64,000 bases of DNA from Vibrio hippocampi (GCF_921292975.1 NZ_CAKLCM010000003.1:1364001-1428000), one strand, 5' to 3'; positions 36,074 to 45,511 are shown, numbered from the stretch's first letter. Numbers and translations are program-made. The notes: a model not told the origin generated them from the sequence alone.

Positions 36074-36590
36074 CCCTAATTACTCACCTAATCTACGTTG
36101 CTTTGGGACCGTCGTGCTTTCACACTTAAACATTGCAAGTTTATGTATTTATCCCCATAACTCAAGATATTATACGGTTCTCTAGCGCTGAAAGCCGAAA
36201 AGCTCCCTTACTTCGTGGTCTTACCACCAATAAATCCCTAAAACTTGTCTGGACATCCCCCCACCTGTAATGGTTATGTAACAACGTGCGTATAGCGTTA
36301 GGTTTTTGTACTACCTGAACTAGGTAAGCTGTACTGACGAATTTCATGACGATGTTTTACAGTAAGTTACACCTTATCAATTTGTTAACTTACTGACGCC
36401 ATAGTGGATTTATCCTTTGTTACATTTTATGGGATGAATTGCATAACTAGCAGCTGTACTAATAGCTGAGAAAGATTATTGACGTAATTGCGTGTGGCTA
36501 ACAATCTAGCTGGTTTAACTTTCATATTTATACCGGTTTAACGCAGCTCTTCACGTCTTTTGTGCTTGTAATAGAAGGAGTAGTTATACA
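36074..36590. promoter_or_regulatory. Long glgC leader with inverted repeat
   Basis: A 517-bp gap. CAGTAAGTTA (36360-36369) is repeated in inverse at 36386-36395, a perfect 10-bp inverted repeat. The last part holds GAAGGAG, the glgC ribosome site. Small frames here have no support. A promoter pair for both flanking genes must be here. Confidence 0.5.
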
Positions 36591-37901
36591 ATGCCAAAGG
36601 AAAACCAATATTCACACATTTCGAGCAACGCCCGACTCCGTAATACCACTGCAATGATCCTTGCAGGAGGAAAGGGAACTCGGCTCAAAGAGCTAACTTC
36701 AAACATTGCCAAACCCGCGGTTTCATTTGGTGGTAAATTCAAAATTATTGACTTTGCTCTATCCAATTGCATTAACTCCGGTATTCGCAATGTTGGCGTT
36801 CTAACCCAGTACATGGCACAAGATCTTATCCAACATATCCAGTCAGGCTGGCAATCAACCTACTCTGCTTTAGGAGAAGGTGTACATATTATTCCCGCTC
36901 AACAGCGAATCGATGAAAACTGGTATCGCGGTACTGCGGATGCTATCTATCAAAACTTAGATATCATTAAGCGCAGAGCGCATACCGAGCGAATTCTTAT
37001 CTTGGGTGGCGATCATATTTACAAGATGGATTACTCTCGAATGATCAACTTTCATGTTGAGAGCGGTGCTGATGTCACCGTCGCTTGTATCCAAAAACCT
37101 ATCGAACAGGCGTCTGAATTTGGTGTCATGGGTCTTAACGACGAAGGCGATATCATTAACTTCGTAGAAAAACCCGCTAATCCAACACCTATGCCAAACG
37201 ACTCATCTAAAGCGCTCATTTCAATGGGTATTTACATCTTTAATCTTGATGTTTTAGATGAGGAACTAAAAAACGCACTGCATAGCCCAGACTATAAGCA
37301 CGATTTTGGTCACAACATCATTCCGAGTTTGATTGGACGCTGCAAGATTAAAGGCTACGTGTTTACCGAGCGCGGGCACCCTGGTCAAAATGGCTATTGG
37401 CGCGATGTGGGTCATGTCGACGAATATTATGCTGCAACAATGGATTTGCTAGCACCCACGCCTGAGCTCGATATCTATGATACCAACTGGCCAATCATGA
37501 CCAACCAGGTACAACGCCCAGGAGCGAAGTTCCTCTTCAACGATCCAAACCGAAGAGGTTTCGCGGTTGATTCCGTTGTCGGTGCAGGCGCTATCATTTC
37601 CGGCGCTCAAGTGACACATAGCTTAATTTCCTATGATGTTCGCATTGAAGATTTCAGCGAAGTAACCGACTGCATCTTGCTCCCTGGGGCTAAAGTGGGT
37701 CAAAACTGCAAACTCAATAAAGTCATCGTCGGTGAAAATTGCACCATCCCTGACGGTGTTGAGATCGGTTTCGACCTTGAGCAAGACAAGCACAAATATA
37801 CCGTCACTGAAGAAGGTATTGTTCTAGTCAGTTCTGAAATGTTCCACTCGCAAGATAAACCCGTCAAGCCTGCTACACCTTCAGAGCCTATCTCGGCTTA
37901 A
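36591..37901 (+). CDS. glgC: Glucose-1-phosphate adenylyltransferase GlgC
   Basis: A 436-residue ADP-glucose pyrophosphorylase, first committed step of glycogen synthesis. Motifs: AMILAGGKGTRLKELT near residue 21 (nucleotide loop), GTADAIYQN near 117, ILGGDHIYKMDY near 142, FVEKP near 194, and a C-terminal left-handed beta-helix. GAAGGAG gives a strong ribosome site 9 bases upstream. Single gene, with a long leader and a strong terminator; no other glycogen genes are adjacent, which fits Vibrio with scattered glg genes. Confidence 0.95.
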   Translation: MPKENQYSHISSNARLRNTTAMILAGGKGTRLKELTSNIAKPAVSFGGKFKIIDFALSNCINSGIRNVGVLTQYMAQDLIQHIQSGWQSTYSALGEGVHIIPAQQRIDENWYRGTADAIYQNLDIIKRRAHTERILILGGDHIYKMDYSRMINFHVESGADVTVACIQKPIEQASEFGVMGLNDEGDIINFVEKPANPTPMPNDSSKALISMGIYIFNLDVLDEELKNALHSPDYKHDFGHNIIPSLIGRCKIKGYVFTERGHPGQNGYWRDVGHVDEYYAATMDLLAPTPELDIYDTNWPIMTNQVQRPGAKFLFNDPNRRGFAVDSVVGAGAIISGAQVTHSLISYDVRIEDFSEVTDCILLPGAKVGQNCKLNKVIVGENCTIPDGVEIGFDLEQDKHKYTVTEEGIVLVSSEMFHSQDKPVKPATPSEPISA

Positions 37902-37907
37902 ACCTGC

Positions 37908-37943
37908 AATAACTGCCCACCACCCCAACTGTGGGCAGTTATT
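37908..37943 (+). terminator. Terminator after glgC
   Basis: A perfect 13-bp stem AATAACTGCCCAC with a 10-base loop, followed by TTCATAG. Confidence 0.85.
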
Positions 37944-38108
37944 TTCATAGTGCAATATCACGTCCAAACCATCTTGTTCAATTTCCTTCCCCCTGCTATT
38001 CGCTTTAGGTTCTTATATCTCATAACTAACTGAATCTTGAGCTTAGTTACGGTTGGGTATAAAGTTTCTAAACAACATTACACTCTGGTTGTAATTTAAG
38101 GAGAGATC

Positions 38109-38966
38109 ATGAGCAACGAATACACACCACCACAAGTTTGGAAAAACGACACGCAAGGCGGCAACAAGTGGGCCAACATCAATCGCCCTGAGGCTGGCGC
38201 GAGACATGAACAAACTCTTCCCGTTGGTGAACACCCTCTGCAGCTCTACTCCTTAGGCACACCCAACGGGCAAAAAGTCACCATCATGTTGGAAGAGTTA
38301 TTAGCCTTGGGTATCAGTGAAGCGGAATATGATGCTCATCTAATTAAGATTGGTGAGGGAGATCAGTTCTCTAGTGGTTTCGTTAACGTCAACCCGAATT
38401 CAAAGATCCCTGCTCTAGTCGATACGTCCACTAAAGAGGTGGTCAACGTGTTCGAATCGGCGTCCATTTTGGTCTACCTTGCTGAGAAATTTGACCAGTT
38501 TCTTCCCACCAATGGTCCGGAGCGCACCAGCACCTTTAATTGGCTTTTTTGGGCACAAGGTTCTGCGCCATTTCTAGGGGGTGGCTTCGGACACTTCTAC
38601 GCGTATGCTGATGTCAAACAAGAGTACCCAATAAACCGATTTGCGATGGAAGCGAAGAGACAGCTGGATGTACTCGATAAGCAACTCGCTAATAACACGT
38701 TTGTCGCTGGCGAAGAGTACACCATCGCGGATATGGCGATTTGGCCTTGGTATGGCAACTTAGTTTTAGGACGACTTTATGACGCCGCTGAGTTTCTACA
38801 GGTCGAGTCTTATCACCATGTAGTACGTTGGGCCAAAATGATTGATGAGAGGACAGCCGTTGCAAGAGGGCGCATTGTCAACAGACCCTTTGGTGAAGAG
38901 TGGGAAAAAGTCATTGAACGTCATAGCGCGAAAGATATTGATGATATTCTAAGTCTGAAGCCGTAA
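38109..38966 (+). CDS. yghU: Glutathione S-transferase YghU-like
   Basis: A 285-residue Nu-class glutathione transferase: N-terminal extension YTPPQVWKNDTQGGNKWANINRPEAGARHEQTLPVG typical of YghU, a thioredoxin-like domain (SLGTPNGQKVTIMLEE, NPNSKIPALVD, FESASILVYLAEKF) and an all-helical C-terminal half. YghU homologues have glutathione-disulfide-bond reductase activity. AAGGAGAG 6 bases before the ATG. Single gene; downstream are the GCCTAGA repeats. Confidence 0.92.
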   Translation: MSNEYTPPQVWKNDTQGGNKWANINRPEAGARHEQTLPVGEHPLQLYSLGTPNGQKVTIMLEELLALGISEAEYDAHLIKIGEGDQFSSGFVNVNPNSKIPALVDTSTKEVVNVFESASILVYLAEKFDQFLPTNGPERTSTFNWLFWAQGSAPFLGGGFGHFYAYADVKQEYPINRFAMEAKRQLDVLDKQLANNTFVAGEEYTIADMAIWPWYGNLVLGRLYDAAEFLQVESYHHVVRWAKMIDERTAVARGRIVNRPFGEEWEKVIERHSAKDIDDILSLKP

Positions 38967-39008
38967 CCAACATTCGCATGTCGTATCAAATATTTGTTAG
39001 GTTTTGGG

Positions 39009-39106
39009 TTTTAGGTGCTAGGTCTTAGGTTCTAGGGTGTAGGTTGATATGACCCGTAAAAGTAGCCTAGAGCCTAGAGCCTAGAGCCTAGAGCCTAGAG
39101 CCTAGA
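39009..39106. repeat. Inverted heptamer arrays (GCCTAGA)6 and (TNNTAGG)5
   Basis: Six perfect GCCTAGA units at 39065-39106 face five degenerate units TTTTAGG, TGCTAGG, TCTTAGG, TTCTAGG and GTGTAGG at 39009-39043 in the opposite orientation. The pair can form a long imperfect hairpin between yghU and the DUF2256 gene. Confidence 0.9.
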
Positions 39107-39180
39107 AGATTCTAGCTAGGGTGATCAAATCCGCTAGGTTTGACGTATCCACAAGGTAGTATTTTTACATATGGATAGAC

Positions 39181-39366
39181 ATGCACCGCAAAGCACATCT
39201 GCCTTGCAAACTCTGCCCGGTTTGCTTACGAAATTTCGTGTGGCGCAAAAAATGGCAACGCTGCTGGGAAGAGGTCATTTACTGTTCCCAGCGATGCCGA
39301 GCCACTAAAAAATCAACCCTAAATAAAACCTCTACCACGGGACAATCGTCCCATCGTAGGCGATAA
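39181..39366 (+). CDS. DUF2256 small zinc-ribbon-like protein
   Basis: A 61-residue protein of the DUF2256 family: LPCKLCPVCLRNFVWRKKWQRCWEEVIYCSQRCRATK, with two CxxC/CxxxC pairs that probably bind zinc. The family is often found beside photolyase/cryptochrome genes, as here. Function unknown. Its last 35 bases overlap the 3' end of the SDR gene on the other strand. GGAT precedes the ATG. Confidence 0.85.
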   Translation: MHRKAHLPCKLCPVCLRNFVWRKKWQRCWEEVIYCSQRCRATKKSTLNKTSTTGQSSHRRR

Positions 39367-40051
39367 ACTGTCCACTGGCTTCTGGCCGATGACACTGCAA
39401 AATATGGATGATGTCGCACGCCACTTTCTCGGGTCGAAACAACTTACCTTGAGGAACATTAGCTTGGAATGGTTTAGAGAGTTCACTATCTGTCGTCCCC
39501 GGATGAAGCGCTAAAACCACACCTGACTGAACCGTTCTGCCCCACTCTATCGACAGAGTCTTGAGCGCCATATTTAACGCCGCTTTGGAAGATCGATAGC
39601 TATACCAACCCCCAAGACGATTATCCTCAATGCTGCCAACCCGAGCCGAAATCACAGCAAAACGTGGATGGGTGCTTTTTTTCAGTGCGGGTGTGAAGTG
39701 CTTAGCGAGTAACAAGGTTGGCAGTGTATTAATCTGAATATTTTGCATAAAGAAATCGCCGTCAAAACTACCGATGCTCTTTTCAGGCTTTACTTGTTCG
39801 TTATGTAATATGCCCACACAATTAATTAACCAATCCAAATTTTCGATATTGCTAGAAAGTCGTTCAATCTGTCGCTCATCCGTCAAATCCAGTTTCACCC
39901 ACGTTACCCTCGATTCAGGATCTAATGTTGCAGATTCTGGCTGGCTTCTATGGTAAGTGCCCCATATCTTGGCATCCGGAAATTGCTTGAATGTCTGTTG
40001 CAGCAATGCAAACCCTATCGCCCCTGAAGCACCTAGAATCAATATATTCAT
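39332..40051 (-). CDS. Short-chain dehydrogenase/reductase (CsgA/YqjQ type)
   Basis: A 239-residue SDR: NILILGASGAIGFALLQQ (nucleotide loop), LINCVGILHNE in the middle, catalytic YSYRSSKAALNMALK (YxxxK, near residue 148), and a C-terminal GQFIAYDGTIVPW. Substrate unknown. It starts at the last base of the photolyase stop, so it is translated with it; SDRs of this type commonly accompany photolyase clusters in marine bacteria. Confidence 0.85.
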   Translation of the reverse strand: MNILILGASGAIGFALLQQTFKQFPDAKIWGTYHRSQPESATLDPESRVTWVKLDLTDERQIERLSSNIENLDWLINCVGILHNEQVKPEKSIGSFDGDFFMQNIQINTLPTLLLAKHFTPALKKSTHPRFAVISARVGSIEDNRLGGWYSYRSSKAALNMALKTLSIEWGRTVQSGVVLALHPGTTDSELSKPFQANVPQGKLFRPEKVACDIIHILQCHRPEASGQFIAYDGTIVPW

Positions 40052-41607
40052 TACAACGCCTCAATATTGGATAACACGCTTTGGGCTTGAGCAAGGATCT
40101 CCGATTGCTGACTGTCCTCTAGCCCATCCCAGTAGCGGTAAATCATGCCAACCCTTGGGTTGACGCCAATTCTCTGTCGATGTTTAACCATAAAATTCCA
40201 ATACAGACTGTTGAAGGGACAGGCATCACAACCGACTTTCTGCTTCACGTCGTAATGACACCCCTTACAGTGATCACTCATTTTGTTGATATAAGCGCCG
40301 CTTGCCGCATAAGGTTTAGTCGCAACCATTCCACCATCAGAGAACAACGCCATACCTCGAGTATTAGGCATCTCTACCCATTCTATGGCGTCTATATAAA
40401 TCCCCAGATACCAAGCATCCACTTCATCGGGCGCAATACCTGCCAACAAACAGAAATTCCCTGTCACCATCAACCTTTGAATATGGTGGGCATAAGCATA
40501 TTTTAAAGACTGCCCAATCGCCGCTTTCATACACGACATCTTGGTGTCACCGGTCCAAAAAAACTCAGGTAAATTCCGTTCAGCCACCAAAGCATTTAAC
40601 GTCTTGTACTCGGGCATGTTTGCCCAATACATTCCTCGAATATACTCTCTCCACCCCAAAATCTGCCGCACAAAGCCCTCTATCTGAGACAAGTCGATTG
40701 CTGGGTTTTCTTGATAGGCCGCGATGGCGGCTTCAATCACTTCTATGGGCTGAATTAGCTTACAATTAAGCGAAAACGAGAGTCGACTATGATAGAGGGT
40801 CCAACTGTCTAAACTATTTTCAGTCATTGCATCCTGATAACGACCAAAGTTGGGTAAACACTGCTCACAAAAGTGCGCCAGTAGCAACATGCCCTCTTCG
40901 CGACTTGTGGGCCAAATCAAGTCCCCCTCAGCCTCTCCAATGGTCTGTACGCCGTGAGTGTCGAGTCGCTGCTTAATATCTGTAATGTCATGGGAGAACA
41001 GCAGAGCCATTGGAATTTTAGCGATGGCAGACTTGGTCAGCTTGTTTCTATTATTGGCATCATAGTTCCAACGTCCTCCTTGAGGTTGGTCTTGTTGCAT
41101 AAGAAACCCTGTCTGCCTTCGCATATGACGATAGAAAAACTCCATTTTGACGTGTTTTCCATGAGGGAAGTACTTTTCTATCTGCTGGTAATCCAGAAAA
41201 AAATGTTCACTATCAACTAGTTCGATTTCAATATCAGCGAGCGTTAGGTCGAGAACTTTCATGAACAGTCGATATTCATCAGGTCGCTGGAATTCAACTT
41301 TAAATGGTTGATATTCATCAACCAAGTGAGTCACTAAGCCCGAAAAGTCCGTAAAATTAGCCGTGTCATCCAGCGTTAATAACAACACATTGTGCCCTTC
41401 GTTTTGTCTCTCTTGAGCAAAGCGACGCATAGCCAAGAAAAAGGCGGCCACTTTTTGAATATGATGCGTGGTGTACGTGACTTCTTGATGCATCTCGGCC
41501 ACAATGTACATCACGCTTGAATCGACCGTTTCAAACCAAGAGTGTTGAGCATTTAACTGATCGCCGAATACAAAACGTAGTGTTTCAATATGTTTTTCCA
41601 TACTCAT
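40051..41607 (-). CDS. Fe-S cluster-containing photolyase/cryptochrome (FeS-BCP, PhrB-like)
   Basis: A 518-residue protein of the bacterial (6-4) photolyase/FeS-BCP group. The four Fe-S cysteines are the one in KMSCMKAAIG and C-x2-C-x12-C in DHCKGCHYDVKQKVGCDACPFN, the PhrB spacing. FAD-binding segments (GRYQDAM ... GWREYIRGMYW) are present. PhrB-type enzymes repair (6-4) photoproducts with light. The 5' end overlaps the Cry-DASH gene by 23 bases. Substrate and activity are inferred. Confidence 0.9.
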   Translation of the reverse strand: MSMEKHIETLRFVFGDQLNAQHSWFETVDSSVMYIVAEMHQEVTYTTHHIQKVAAFFLAMRRFAQERQNEGHNVLLLTLDDTANFTDFSGLVTHLVDEYQPFKVEFQRPDEYRLFMKVLDLTLADIEIELVDSEHFFLDYQQIEKYFPHGKHVKMEFFYRHMRRQTGFLMQQDQPQGGRWNYDANNRNKLTKSAIAKIPMALLFSHDITDIKQRLDTHGVQTIGEAEGDLIWPTSREEGMLLLAHFCEQCLPNFGRYQDAMTENSLDSWTLYHSRLSFSLNCKLIQPIEVIEAAIAAYQENPAIDLSQIEGFVRQILGWREYIRGMYWANMPEYKTLNALVAERNLPEFFWTGDTKMSCMKAAIGQSLKYAYAHHIQRLMVTGNFCLLAGIAPDEVDAWYLGIYIDAIEWVEMPNTRGMALFSDGGMVATKPYAASGAYINKMSDHCKGCHYDVKQKVGCDACPFNSLYWNFMVKHRQRIGVNPRVGMIYRYWDGLEDSQQSEILAQAQSVLSNIEAL

Positions 41608-42961
41608 TCTCTGTTTCCATACTGTCTATTGGCCAATCCGTGATATCGACGCTATTGAGTGACATTGTGGTGGCGTCACCATGCCATTTGCTAATAAACA
41701 TACGCTGCGGATCAAACTGTTCTGTCTGTTTGTTGAGGTCGAAGTGTCGCGAAGGCTGGGGATCGGCGCCTACGCCAGCAATATATTGCCAATTCCCCCA
41801 GTTAGAACCGACATCGTAATCAATAAGGTGTACCTCAAAGAACGCCGCGCCGTAACGCCAATCCAATTGCAATTCATTAACTAGGCAGCTCGCCACAATT
41901 TGCCTTCCTCGGTTCGACATATAGCCCGTCGCCACCAATTGATGCATCAAAGCATTAACTAAAGGATAAGGTGTATTACCTAGCTGCCACATTTTAAGGC
42001 GTTGAGGATAGAGACTGGTGTGTGGGGGGTTCGGTTTAATACCTTTAAACCTAAATAGCTGAGGGCCGAACTTCATCGCATACCAAAAAAAATACTCTCT
42101 CCACAGCAACTCAAAATATATCCAGTAGGTAGAATCGTTGGCGCCATTCACTGTTTCATACTGCTTGAGTTCACGTAATATCCATTTTGGCGATACGCAC
42201 CCGAGCGCCAACCAAGGAGAGAATTGAGTGGAATAATTCTCGCCATCAATCGCATTGCGCGTCTGCTTATAATGACTGGCAAAACTACCCGCAAAGTACT
42301 GACGGCAATGCGCCTGACCAGTGTGTTCCCCACCAACAAACCCATTGATATTCTGGACTGTATCCGCATCACTATTGATGGTATTCAGCGAAGCGATATC
42401 AATATGTTTCAATTCAACTGGCAAGCTCGGCGGAAGGAACCGACAGGCTAATGCCGGCTCATCAATAGGCAATGTCTCGACACGCTTTCTGAACTTAGAG
42501 AAGCTGTCAGGCAACTGTTGACAATCAAACGGCAACTGATTGGGATAGAACAAACTGGACACATAGTCGCTATGAATCGTCAATAACGGGTGTTGGGCTT
42601 GAATAGAAGACAGGGTTTTCCTCTCATCAATGCCCGCTGATGCAGAGACAAAAAGATCATGCAGTCCATATTTTGACTCGATAATGTCCAATATTTCCGC
42701 AATAGATAACGCAGTGCAATACAATTGCTGATCTCGCTGAGCTAACGACTTTGTCAGATCGAGCAGGGCTTGATGTAAGAACGTGAGTTTATACTCGCCA
42801 AAGCTCTCTGATTGAGAATATCGCTTTAAATAGGGTGATACCGTCGGCATGGTAAAAACACAAACCAAATGGTCCACCTGCGTCGAAGCGCTCAGCAATA
42901 ACTGGTTGTCTTCTACGCGCAAATCGTTGCTAAACCAGTAAACACCTACTCGCTCAGTCAT
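41585..42961 (-). CDS. DASH-family cryptochrome/photolyase
   Basis: A 458-residue cryptochrome of the DASH group: N-terminal photolyase fold (MTERVGVYWFSNDLRVEDNQ), FAD-binding core (FSPWLALGCVSPKWILREL, WIYFELLWREYFFWYAMKFG, MSNRGRQIVASCLVNELQLDWRYGAAFFE, YDVGSNWGNWQYIAGVG). DASH proteins repair pyrimidine dimers in single-stranded DNA and may act in light sensing. Start at MTERVG (42961) with AGGAG 7 bases upstream. First gene of cryDASH-FeS photolyase-SDR. Confidence 0.92.
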   Translation of the reverse strand: MTERVGVYWFSNDLRVEDNQLLLSASTQVDHLVCVFTMPTVSPYLKRYSQSESFGEYKLTFLHQALLDLTKSLAQRDQQLYCTALSIAEILDIIESKYGLHDLFVSASAGIDERKTLSSIQAQHPLLTIHSDYVSSLFYPNQLPFDCQQLPDSFSKFRKRVETLPIDEPALACRFLPPSLPVELKHIDIASLNTINSDADTVQNINGFVGGEHTGQAHCRQYFAGSFASHYKQTRNAIDGENYSTQFSPWLALGCVSPKWILRELKQYETVNGANDSTYWIYFELLWREYFFWYAMKFGPQLFRFKGIKPNPPHTSLYPQRLKMWQLGNTPYPLVNALMHQLVATGYMSNRGRQIVASCLVNELQLDWRYGAAFFEVHLIDYDVGSNWGNWQYIAGVGADPQPSRHFDLNKQTEQFDPQRMFISKWHGDATTMSLNSVDITDWPIDSMETENEYGKTY

Positions 42962-43277
42962 AGCCAAACTCCTAGAATCGCTATTCATACTTGGCATACT
43001 TTACGGCAAGTATAGGAAATTAGTTCAACTTGATATCGAGTTTAAAAAGCAACGAGGACAGAAACATCTCATCAGGCATCATTACAAAAATGGCTTATTT
43101 TGCACTAAAGACATTGATGGTACCCTGAACCTTAAGCCATAGTCCTGTCTCACATGCCATAAAAAATGCCGTCAAGCCCTGAAGAAGGGAAGCTCCCAAA
43201 GCAACGTATACAACAAAAAATCTCGAAAGCTATCAGCTAGTTAATCGACCACTAGATAACCAGAAAATAGGAATCGA
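42962..43277. other. Promoter region between Cry-DASH and NAT genes
   Basis: A 316-bp divergent gap, AT-rich. I see no repeat, RNA element or reliable operator beyond A/T-rich hexamers. The NAT ATG is preceded by AGGAATCG. Confidence 0.3.
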
Positions 43278-44027
43278 ATGAACATTAAAAGATTTTTGGA
43301 ACGAATTGGTTACAAAGGAAAGGTTTCAATTTCATATGAATGCCTATCTCAACTTCAAGAAACCTTTATTGGCTCTGTGCCCTTTGAGAATATCGATATT
43401 ATCAATAAGGTAGCACTCGATTTCTCAACCAGTGCAGTTTACGAAAAAATAGTGGAGCGTAAGCGTGGCGGTGTTTGTTTTGAAAACAACAGCTTATTTT
43501 TTTGGGCACTCTCTGAAATCGGGTTTGACGTAAGAATTATCGAAGCGGAAATGTTTCCCAAAGCACAGTTTAAGGGACATTTTGACCACATGGCTTTGAT
43601 TGTAACAATGGATGAAGTGGAGTACTTAGTCGATGTGGGTAATGGCAAATATTTCGGTCAGCCTATGTCCATCTTATCCAGTGCGGTAACTGTCGGTGAA
43701 GGAACAAACTACAAGATATCAAAGTATGCCGATGACGATTTTGTACTTTGTTTCGAGGACAATGATGGTTGGAAATTTCGCTATGCTTTCAGGCTTGCCT
43801 CTAAATCGCTAACAGACTTTAAAAAAGTGAGTACATTCATTGAAACTTCGCCGGATTCACCCTTTACACAGGCTCTACTCTCGACTGTCTACAACGGTTC
43901 TAAGCGCGTTACACTTTCTGGAAACCGACTTGTGATCACAGAAAAGTCAGGTATTCAGAAAGAAAAACAAGTACCCGAATCCGAAGTCAAAGAGACGTTA
44001 TTTACCCAGTTTGGTTTGTCATTATAG
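43278..44027 (+). CDS. Arylamine N-acetyltransferase
   Basis: A 249-residue NAT-family enzyme with the complete catalytic triad: C67 (RGGVCFENN), H104 (GHFDHMALIV) and D119 (YLVDVGNGK). It transfers acetyl from acetyl-CoA to arylamines or hydrazines through the cysteine. Length is a little under the usual 275-280 residues, and the VDVGNG form differs from the usual VDVGFG. AT-rich for the window, next to a transposase, so it may be an acquired gene. Confidence 0.88.
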   Translation: MNIKRFLERIGYKGKVSISYECLSQLQETFIGSVPFENIDIINKVALDFSTSAVYEKIVERKRGGVCFENNSLFFWALSEIGFDVRIIEAEMFPKAQFKGHFDHMALIVTMDEVEYLVDVGNGKYFGQPMSILSSAVTVGEGTNYKISKYADDDFVLCFEDNDGWKFRYAFRLASKSLTDFKKVSTFIETSPDSPFTQALLSTVYNGSKRVTLSGNRLVITEKSGIQKEKQVPESEVKETLFTQFGLSL

Positions 44028-44079
44028 ATAACGAGCGAGTTGGAGAGTTGCAGCGGAAGTTGCAGGCGCGGAAGTTGCA

Positions 44080-44090
44080 GGGACAGGCAC
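44080..44090 (-). repeat. REP-like core (GTGCCTGTCCC) upstream of RAYT
   Basis: GGGACAGGCAC on the plus strand, i.e. GTGCCTGTCCC inverted, 125 bases before the transposase start. It is the mirror of the TATGCCTGTCC cores downstream. Confidence 0.6.
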
Positions 44091-44214
44091 TATTATGAAA
44101 ATGAATCAGTCGTTTCATAAAACTTCGCAAAGTCACTCGTAAAATTCTGTTGTGATTCAGTTTTCTATCAAGTAGCGAGCTATATTGATGAAAATTCCAC
44201 CGCCGGAGCCCATC

Positions 44215-45174
44215 ATGACCCAAGCCAGAAGTCAGCAAGTGTGTTTAGAGGTAACACCCTACTATCATTGCGTCTCCCGCTGTGTTCGCCGTACATTTCT
44301 GTGCGGTTATGATGAACAATCACAAACAAGTTATGAGCATCGGCGAGGCTGGATACAGTCCAGAATCAAACAACTAAGCCAAGTTTTTTGTATCGACATC
44401 TGTGCCTATGCAGTGATGAGTAATCACTATCATGTGGTGGTACATATCAATCAACAACAGGCAGAAGCATTGTCGGATTTTGATGTGATAGAGCGGTGGA
44501 GTCAGCTTCATACAAAACCCGTGCTAATACAGCGTTTGCTTTCAAATCAGATAAAAAGTGTTGCCGAGTTAAACGCAGCCAATGAAATCGTGGAGCAGTG
44601 GCGAGAGCGCTTATACAGCCTTAGCTGGTTCATGCGCGAGCTGAACTTCGACATTGCGATGAAGGCAAACCGAGAGGAGGACTGCACTGGACACTTCTGG
44701 GAAAGTCGCTACAAAAGTCAGGCGCTATTAGATGAAAAAGCGCTGCTTGCCGCCATGGCTTATACCGACTTAAATCCTGTTCGAGCAGGCACGGCTAAAA
44801 AGCCAGAAACATCAGACTACACTTCTGTTCAAGACCGCCTCAAGGCTTTGAATCGGAGGCAACCCACCGCACCTTGCCTTCACCCGTTTATCGGAAACTC
44901 AACCCATGAAACGTTCGCTGGGATCCCTTTCAGACTCATGGATTATCTTGAACTGGTCGACTGGACTGGACGAGAATTTAGGCAAGGAAGAGCGAGTATT
45001 AATGCCGAATTACCGCCACTTCTGGAAAGGCTAAACCTGACTCAGCAAGAGTGGCTCAAGGTGTGTACTCAACTAGAAAGACAGCGGGCGATTTTAGTCG
45101 GCAGCAAAGCCTGCTTTCCATCAGCAATAGCGAAGATGCAACGGCAGCGGATGTATGGCTACTCGTTTGGATAA
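44215..45174 (+). CDS. REP-associated tyrosine transposase (RAYT, Y1/HUH family)
   Basis: A 319-residue Y1 transposase-like protein (IS200/IS605-related). The metal-binding HUH-type motif is NHYHVVVH near residue 83; the C-terminal AYTDLNPVRAGTA is the marker of RAYTs. The nucleophilic Tyr (in AAMAYTDLN) is present. RAYTs act as single-copy domesticated genes that mobilise REP repeats. Start MTQARSQ (44215) with GGAG 7 bases upstream. REP-like cores lie on both sides and no target-site duplications or IS605 ends are evident. Confidence 0.88.
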   Translation: MTQARSQQVCLEVTPYYHCVSRCVRRTFLCGYDEQSQTSYEHRRGWIQSRIKQLSQVFCIDICAYAVMSNHYHVVVHINQQQAEALSDFDVIERWSQLHTKPVLIQRLLSNQIKSVAELNAANEIVEQWRERLYSLSWFMRELNFDIAMKANREEDCTGHFWESRYKSQALLDEKALLAAMAYTDLNPVRAGTAKKPETSDYTSVQDRLKALNRRQPTAPCLHPFIGNSTHETFAGIPFRLMDYLELVDWTGREFRQGRASINAELPPLLERLNLTQQEWLKVCTQLERQRAILVGSKACFPSAIAKMQRQRMYGYSFG

Positions 45175-45354
45175 TGTAACGTCATTGATAAATCATCTAA
45201 CTGGCATCAGCAACGAAAGCTGCGCTTTCGCGTGGCTACCATTTTAGCATTTACCTCAATTTCCCTCGTTTTTGAAGGTTAGCGTTTCAACCTTGCTCAT
45301 AAACACCATGCCTTAACGCCTAAGAAAGGTAAGTTCGGCGTTGCTACTTTTTGT

Positions 45355-45446
45355 TATGACTGTCCCAAATAATAATATGCCTGTCTTGATTTGAGACACA
45401 GATAATAATATTGACATGCCTGCTTTTGATATGCCCGCCCTATCTA
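45355..45446 (+). repeat. REP-like cores downstream of RAYT
   Basis: TATGACTGTCCC (45355), TATGCCTGTC (45376), ACATGCCTGC (45414) and TATGCCCGCCCTATCTAA (45430) in the 337-bp gap before the nitroreductase gene. Spacing is irregular; the last extends into the ATCTAA tail also seen at 46380. Confidence 0.65.
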
Positions 45447-45470
45447 AGATGATGATTTACAAGACAAAAA

Positions 45471-45491
45471 AGGAGCCCCCTTGGGACTCCT
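45471..45491 (-). terminator. Terminator after the nitroreductase gene
   Basis: AGGAG and CTCCT with CCC/GGG above them form a hairpin followed on the minus strand by TTTTTTGTC. Confidence 0.75.
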
Positions 45492-45511
45492 CTCAAATTC
45501 AAACCTGTTGC

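Noticed and set aside
36162..36347. A 61-codon minus-strand frame in the glgC leader
   Set aside because: No ribosome site, no recognisable features, and it lies in an obvious promoter region.
39065..39106. GCCTAGA repeats as a CRISPR array
   Set aside because: Units are 7 bases without spacers and no cas genes are present.
44215..45174. Complete IS200/IS605 insertion sequence
   Set aside because: No IS200/605 subterminal hairpins or tnpB partner seen; protein motifs fit a domesticated RAYT better.
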